From assembly GCA_036898135.1 (NCBI GenBank), contig CM072514.1, forward strand, positions 83,765,122 through 83,829,121: DNA of 64,000 nucleotides. Reading direction: 5' to 3'. Below are positions 58,235-64,000 of this stretch, piece after piece. The translations under genes and the position numbers were made by a program. The stretch comes from Oncomelania hupensis (taxonomy: Eukaryota > Mollusca > Gastropoda > Littorinimorpha > Pomatiopsidae). How positions within the stretch are numbered: position 1 is the stretch's first letter; every line of letters begins with the position of its first letter. Under the pieces are notes generated by a model. It saw only the letters and a list, made by a program, of their open reading frames with translations, did not search any database and was not told the origin of the DNA.

Positions 58235-58932
58235 TTGATTGATTGATTGATTTATTGTTGCTTTAGGTCCAGCGGACTCTTCCGAGCCAAATCAGGACCG
58301 GACAACCCCCGATCCGCATAAAAGATCTGCTGAAACAACCCCAGTGGGAAAATTGAATGCCCTCCACCGGCCAGTCACTTTACAATAAAGACATCCCACG
58401 CGGGGGACGGCTGAGGGTTGACCTCAACTACGCGAACACCCCGGTTACAAAAACAAAATAGAATACAAACATCATTATAAATCATCAACCAAACACATAC
58501 ATATAAAATGCCTATAGTGCTAAATAGTACATTCATAGGAAGCCCTAGTGACCACCCGGCAGAAAGCGTCCAACACTCCCAAGCTGATCCAACAGACCTC
58601 ATACACAAACAAGGAGTCTTGTCCAGGAAGAGTTTTCAAGAAAAAAGGTAGGTCATTGATCTAGCGAAGAAGAAGATAGTATAGCAGAGTGAAGGACAGA
58701 GCAAGAATAGGAAAGAGTAAATGAGGAAGACAGCGACAGTGGGAATTTAAAGCACTAAATTTCCATAAAGTGGGGATACTATTTATACTGAAAACCCCCG
58801 GCACTCCAACGGGGGTACTGTTGCCGCAGTGAAGCGTCTTGCCTATAAAGGAAAGACAGGTTTTCAACTGTGGCTTTCACTGTTCCCTTTATAGGTTTGA
58901 ACAATCTACAGTGGCAAGATTGCTCATGACCC
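58235..58932 (-). mobile_element. Family A element (AATC-tail subfamily), nearly full length
   Basis: It is nearly identical to the pair at 28.5-30.0 kb. On its own strand it lacks only the first ~10 bp. It directly abuts a SINE B fragment. The TTGATTGATTGATT tail is on the left. Confidence 0.9.
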
Positions 58933-59030
58933 ACATCCACCAATGGCGAAACTTCAGATGGGAAAACCATTCCTAAAGAAGAAGAGATTAGGGACCTAAA
59001 TCAACACTGAACCACCAGAGCTATCCGTTT
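58928..59030 (-). mobile_element. SINE type B, 3' fragment
   Basis: CCACCAATGGCGAAAC and AACACTGAACCACCAGAG match the SINE B body; the head is missing. Confidence 0.65.
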
Positions 59031-59155
59031 CTGTTAAACATGCCTTGCTTCAATGGAGTCCTACTTGTTTGTCCATGTTTTTGCCAACTGACGTTCTGAC
59101 TGTGGTCCCCATTGATTACAACCTTTGATGTAAACACGTTATTTGTGTTTATTTA

Positions 59156-59245
59156 GAATAGTGTACAGACTAGCGCTGTTTCCAGGTCAGCAGCTGCTCA
59201 AAGCGTGGTCGATACAGGATCTAACTCAAGGCGCAACAGGCGCCC
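59156..59245 (-). mobile_element. SINE type C, 3' fragment
   Basis: AGCGCTGTTTCCAGGTCAGC, GTCGATACAGGATCTAACTC and AGGCGCCCATGTT. Confidence 0.65.
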
Positions 59246-59285
59246 ATGTTAGGTTAGCTAAAGCTTTGATTGACTTCCCAGCGGC

Positions 59286-59286
59286 T

Positions 59287-59317
<31 letters not shown>

Positions 59318-59390
59318 GAAGAAGAAGAAGAAGAAGAAGAAGAAGAAGAAGAAGAAGAAGAAGAAGAAGAAGAAGAAGAAGAAGAAGAGG
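59286..59390. repeat. (GAT)n-(GAA)n compound microsatellite
   Basis: About 9 GAT units pass into about 25 GAA units. Confidence 0.97.
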
Positions 59391-59465
59391 CTTAAACGGA
59401 GAACGAAACATTTGAATTTAAGCAGTTTCTTTCTTTGTTTACATAACTAAACAATTGTGCCTAAT

Positions 59466-59515
59466 ATACAATCAATCAATCAACCCAATCAATCAATCAA
59501 TCAATCAATCAATAT
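59466..59515. repeat. (AATC)n
   Basis: About 11 AATC units, the same motif as the family A tail, but no element body is attached. Confidence 0.9.
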
Positions 59516-59643
59516 TTCATTGATTGTCTATTGACACATTCAGGTAATATTAAAAATTAACAACAACAACAACAATCATATCATATCATTTTGTTAAATC
59601 TACTAAACACACTTTCGTTGGTTTGCAATTTTTGGACAGAGGA

Positions 59644-59872
59644 ACATTGAGGTTTAACGTCTACACCCACCATTGGCGATATGGCAGACGGGGATAACCA
59701 TCCCAGGGAAAGAGGGGTAGGGACCTGAACCAACACTGAACCACCAAAGCAATCATACTGCTAAAATGGACAGTGAAAATGGCCACATTTTATATCGCCC
59801 ACCCCGGGATTCGAACCTGGGTCATCGGCGTGCCAGGCGAACGCTCTACCCCTTGAGCTACGGCGGTGGGAC
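59644..59872 (-). mobile_element. tRNA-derived SINE type B
   Basis: The minus strand has GTCCCACCGCCGTAGCTCAA (A box) and GGTTCGAATCCCGGGGTG (B box), then the same body and GTTAAACCTCAATGTT end as the other copies. The target duplication is not clear. Confidence 0.85.
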
Positions 59873-60511
59873 GCTATTTTTAGAATCACCCTGGATGCTA
59901 TAAATAGGCACATACATTTAAAGAAAAGCAGAATGTTTAAAAAAAACCGGCACTTTTAAAAGAGTTTATTGTTGAATGAGGGGCTAGGACGGGAGGAGGG
60001 GAGGGGGGAGGGAGGCGCGTAACCTTTTTTGTGTTTGGCAACACTCATCGTGAATGTGAAAAAAGGGATCTGCGCGTTTACAAAATATATGTGATCTTAA
60101 CGGCGCGGTCTGCTGGAATTTTTATTGAAACAGGTTTCCGTTACAAAAGTCTGGAGAACACTGGACTTTGACATGATGATGATGATCCTGAAATGTCATA
60201 GTTCGGAATTTAATCATGGCATATTATTTCAACCGAAGCCCGTACCTTGTGAATATAATCCCTCGTGAATAACAGGAATAAACAACAACAACAACAACAA
60301 CAAAGAAGAAGAAGAAATGATACACATGTTTCTTGTGGTGAACGAATAAGTAGTAGTACTAAAAGATGTGTTCTAACATGTTCGACCACCTAGAGTCTGT
60401 CTGTGTGTGTGTCTCTTTCCATCTGTCTGTCTGTCGTTTCTTGTCTTTCTTTTCCGATATTTTCGACCGCTTAGATAGGACTGTTGCTCCCTCTCTCTTT
60501 TTTTTTATCTC

Positions 60512-60516
<5 letters not shown>
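59873..60516. other. Unique stretch
   Basis: G-rich DNA at 59980-60015 and short CAA repeats near 60280. No gene is seen. Confidence 0.35.
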
Positions 60517-60584
<68 letters not shown>

Positions 60585-60655
60585 AACCTCCATCCCCCCC
60601 TCCCGCACACACACACACACACACACACTCTCTCTCTCTCTCTCTCTCTCTTTTT
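60517..60655. repeat. (CA)n-(CT)n
   Basis: About 32 CA units, a C-rich break, CA and then CT units. Confidence 0.95.
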
Positions 60656-60981
60656 CAAATCACACAGCTACAGAAATTCACTACACTAAACTCAGAAGAA
60701 TGTAAAACGTAACAATTGTGGTCAAAGAAACCCCCCCCTCCCCCCCCAAAAAAAACAAAAAACAAAACAAACAACAACAAAAAAAAACAAAACATTTGCC
60801 TGTAGCAAACAGAATGCTTGCATCACCCAGGAAGCCAAATTGGTCGAGGAACTAACGCTCATACGTTTCAGCGTTACAGGTTCTTTTTTAATTCACAACG
60901 AGTGTGGCCCCAAAAGAAATTTAAAAAATATTAAACCCAACAAAATAACCTCTTTTAAAAGTACGTTTTTGACATAAATCG
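60656..60981. other. Low-complexity and unique sequence
   Basis: C and A runs at 60730-60795. No gene is seen. Confidence 0.4.
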
Positions 60982-61218
60982 TTGTCCCACCGCCGTAGCT
61001 CAATTGGTAGAGCGTTCGCCTGGCACACCGATGACCCAGGTTCGAATCCCGTGGTGGGCGATATAAAATGTGGCCATTTTCACTGTCCATTTTAGCAGTA
61101 TGATTGCTCTTGTGGTTCAGTGTTGATTTAGGTCCCTACCCCTCTTTCCCTGGGATGGTTATCCCCGTCTGCCATATCGCAAATGGTGGGTGTAGACGTT
61201 AAACCTCAATGTTCATTC
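60982..61218 (+). mobile_element. tRNA-derived SINE type B with 10-bp target duplication
   Basis: ACATAAATCG flanks both sides (60972-60981 and 61219-61228). The A box (TAGCTCAATTGGTAGAGC) and B box (GGTTCGAATCC) are intact, and the body and end match the other copies. Confidence 0.9.
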
Positions 61219-61228
61219 ACATAAATCG

Positions 61229-61613
61229 ATAATAAATTCGTTCGCTTATGTCTCCACCAATAACATCTTTCGACCGTCCCTCACATGTACCAGATATTCT
61301 GAATAAAATATGGCCGCGGTGCAGCTGAACTTGACCATCAACTGTTCACGTGGTTCATTGGTAGAGAAGAAACATAAAAATAAACCTTGTATTGCCGACG
61401 TAGGCCTACGCTTGAAAGGCAAGTGCATTATTATATAAATGACGCAATAATTATCAAACATCCGTCTTATCATTGCATGGCGCGTCTAATGCAATATCCG
61501 GCTATTTTTGGACGTAGGCCTGCCTATAACGCTGTCTGTCAATGCTCTAAGCCCGCTGTAAGCTATTTCGGAAAACCTCTATGTATGCTCAGACCATAAT
61601 ATGACTAGAAATT
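61229..61613. other. Unique stretch
   Basis: Nothing was recognised. Confidence 0.35.
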
Positions 61614-61702
61614 ACTGTGTATAGTAATATCACTGGAAAGTGGTTCTTAAAATTACTGTGTATTATTATGAGGCACTTTCCATTCGTTTTACTATACACA
61701 GT
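61614..61702. repeat. 89-bp hairpin, possible small MITE
   Basis: ACTGTGTATAGTAA and, 7 bases on, GGAAAGTG are repeated in inverse order as CACTTTCC and TTACTATACACAGT. Arms are 29 bp with 22 paired and 7 unpaired positions. Confidence 0.65.
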
Positions 61703-61834
61703 TTCACAAGACAACCGGAAATGACAAAGGAGAATAAGCGACACTTGGACGGGAAGTCATCCTGTCAAAGTTCGAACCACTGTAGCTGTAGGATGTAAAA
61801 TAACAGTGATAGGAACATAACTGCAGGTAAGTGA

Positions 61835-62590
<756 letters not shown>

Positions 62591-62631
62591 ATTCCGCCCA
62601 ATCTAGACGAAAAATATTCTAATCTAGGCGG

Positions 62632-63860
62632 CTACTTAACCAATCCCGTGACTCGAAAGTCGTTGGGGAACAACACTGATGATCGTTTAGCCAGCGTACT
62701 CCATCCTCCTCTGTCCTCAGCAATCCTCATCGCTTTGCTTAGTGTCAAGCCAGTCCATTCTCGAATGTTGTCCTCCTTCCTATTTTTCTGTTTCCATCTT
62801 CTTCTGCCTCCTTGCACCTTGCCTTGCAGGATGGTCTTTGCAAGTACTGATGTTCTGGTGACGTGACGATCGGAGTTTCCGTTTCTTCACCACTGTGAGC
62901 ATGTCATCGTGTTGTCCAATGACTTGTGTGATGGTCTGTCAGACTTCGTATTTGGTGATGTGCTGGGTAGAGGAAATGCCCAGAAGTCTTCTGTAGCACC
63001 TCATCTCCATGCTTTGTATTCTTCGTTGTAGATCTGCTGAGAGGGTCCATGTTTCGCAATCGTATAGGAAGATGGAAATAACAAGGGAGCGCCGCAGCCT
63101 TACCTTGGAATGTAGACTGATTGTCCTATCTTTCCAAATGGGCTTCACCCTTGTCAGGGCAGCAGTTGTTTGTGCGATCCTGGAAAGGACTTCCTGTCGC
63201 CACTTCACAGTCTGGTAAGCCTTCTTGCTGTTGTTCTTGCGCAGACTGTTCTCTATTTACTGGCATTGATCTTCTGTCCAGTTCTCATTTGCTGTGCGCA
63301 TGCCTTTTCGGATGTCATTGTTGATTTTTCGGTAGGCATCAGCTCCCTGTAAGGTGTTCTTTTCCTTTTTCCTCTCTCTTCGTTTATCACACAGGTCGAC
63401 AAGTTTAGATGTGATCCACGGTTTCTTCTTTGGACTGTGCTTGCCAAGGATCTGAAATGAAGGTGGTGGTCATGGTGTTGACATCTACTTCACCAGCTCA
63501 AAGAACGAGCAGTGGGTTGGAATATTTCTGCCACCTCGGGGGCTTGCCATATGTCCAGGTCGAATTTCAATCTGGTGCACTTTGCTGTGTTTACTCTCTT
63601 CAGATGGAGCCGGAAGGACATCATCACGAGATCATGGTCATTTCCGATGTCTGCTCCTGGAAAAGTGCGTGCCCTGCCAATGTTAATGCTTGATCTAAAG
63701 CGTGTCTTGACCATGATGTAGTCAATCTGGTTGTGATGCTCCCACTGGGACTGCGTTATGTCCATCATCTGGATTTCTTGTGGAGACCAAACGTGTTTCG
63801 CAGTATCAGATTGTATTATCTGGCAAACTCCAAGAGTCTCAGACCCCTGTCAGATCATTT
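62632..63860 (-). pseudogene. RTE-like LINE with the RT region deleted
   Basis: On the minus strand the copy begins in the endonuclease C-terminus (HHNQIDYIMVKTRFRSSINI, then GADIGNDHDLVMMSFRLHLK with the SDH-type motif as NDH). It goes on through the linker (VDLCD-like, MRTANENW) to KKAYQTVK. Near 63208 it jumps directly to the post-RT region (WRQEVLSRIAQTTAALTRVK, CETWTLSADLQRRIQSMEMR) and ends with DNIREWTGLTLSKAM. Frameshifts are present, and the RT palm is missing. It ends at the large AT-rich repeat. Confidence 0.8.
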
Positions 63861-64000
63861 CTCAACATGCACACGCGCATGTATCCTTGACAAATAAAAC
63901 TGCAAGCAAATTTGTAGAAACAACAATAACAACAACAACAACAACAACAACAAACAACAAACAATAGCAGCCTATGATGGAACGTCGCCTGACATTGCAT
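63861..64000. repeat. (AAC)n and window end
   Basis: About 15 AAC/ACA units at 63920-63965, with unique sequence on each side. Confidence 0.85.

Overview
This is 64 kb of animal nuclear DNA that looks like a repeat graveyard. I find no credible host protein-coding gene. Everything with recognisable coding content comes from mobile elements. The mixture points to a marine invertebrate, most likely a mollusc: tRNA-derived SINEs with AAGCGCTATATAAGAA-type tails, RTE-like and CR1/L2-like LINEs ending in ATT or AATC tails, a Ty3/gypsy element, PIF/Harbinger elements, and very dense (CT)n, (CA)n, (AAT)n, (TTC)n and (ATAC)n arrays. The species cannot be fixed from the sequence alone.

Layout. Bases 1-4752 hold the body and 3' LTR of a Ty3/gypsy retrotransposon. 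Its 5' LTR lies outside the window. The domain order is gag, protease, integrase, then reverse transcriptase, which is the unusual Gmr1-type order. The RT core and RNase H are deleted and two frame breaks are visible. Its leader carries an array of heat-shock-element-like motifs. Bases 4.8-18 kb are mostly unique AT-rich DNA and microsatellites, with an RTE-like LINE 3' end, a SINE split by a Harbinger-type MITE, a second MITE with a perfect 32-bp terminal inverted repeat, a 27-bp minisatellite, and an element with a TGACGTCA palindrome and telomere-like repeats. Bases 18-20 kb hold a solo LTR with a 5-bp target duplication. Further copies of that LTR family sit at 41.5-43.0, 48.8-50.3 and 52.1-53.1 kb. 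Bases 21.0-21.9 kb are an 18-unit, 45-bp minisatellite. Bases 23-32.6 kb carry several copies of a ~700-bp non-autonomous family (called family A here), including two complete copies head to head. Bases 32.9-37.0 kb hold a CR1/L2-like LINE cut in two by a 1.7-kb PIF/Harbinger element whose TAA target duplication is still visible. The right half (37-64 kb) repeats the same element types, plus RTE endonuclease and C-terminal fragments, a long (GATA)n array and a large AT-rich compound repeat at 61.8-62.6 kb.

The informative content is the insertion history. Nested insertions with intact target duplications give relative ages: Harbinger into LINE, MITE into SINE, family A into LINE, SINE into family A. 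Many microsatellites abut the 3' tails of LINEs and SINEs and probably grew from them. Functional statements are inferred from motifs read by eye; no database search was possible.
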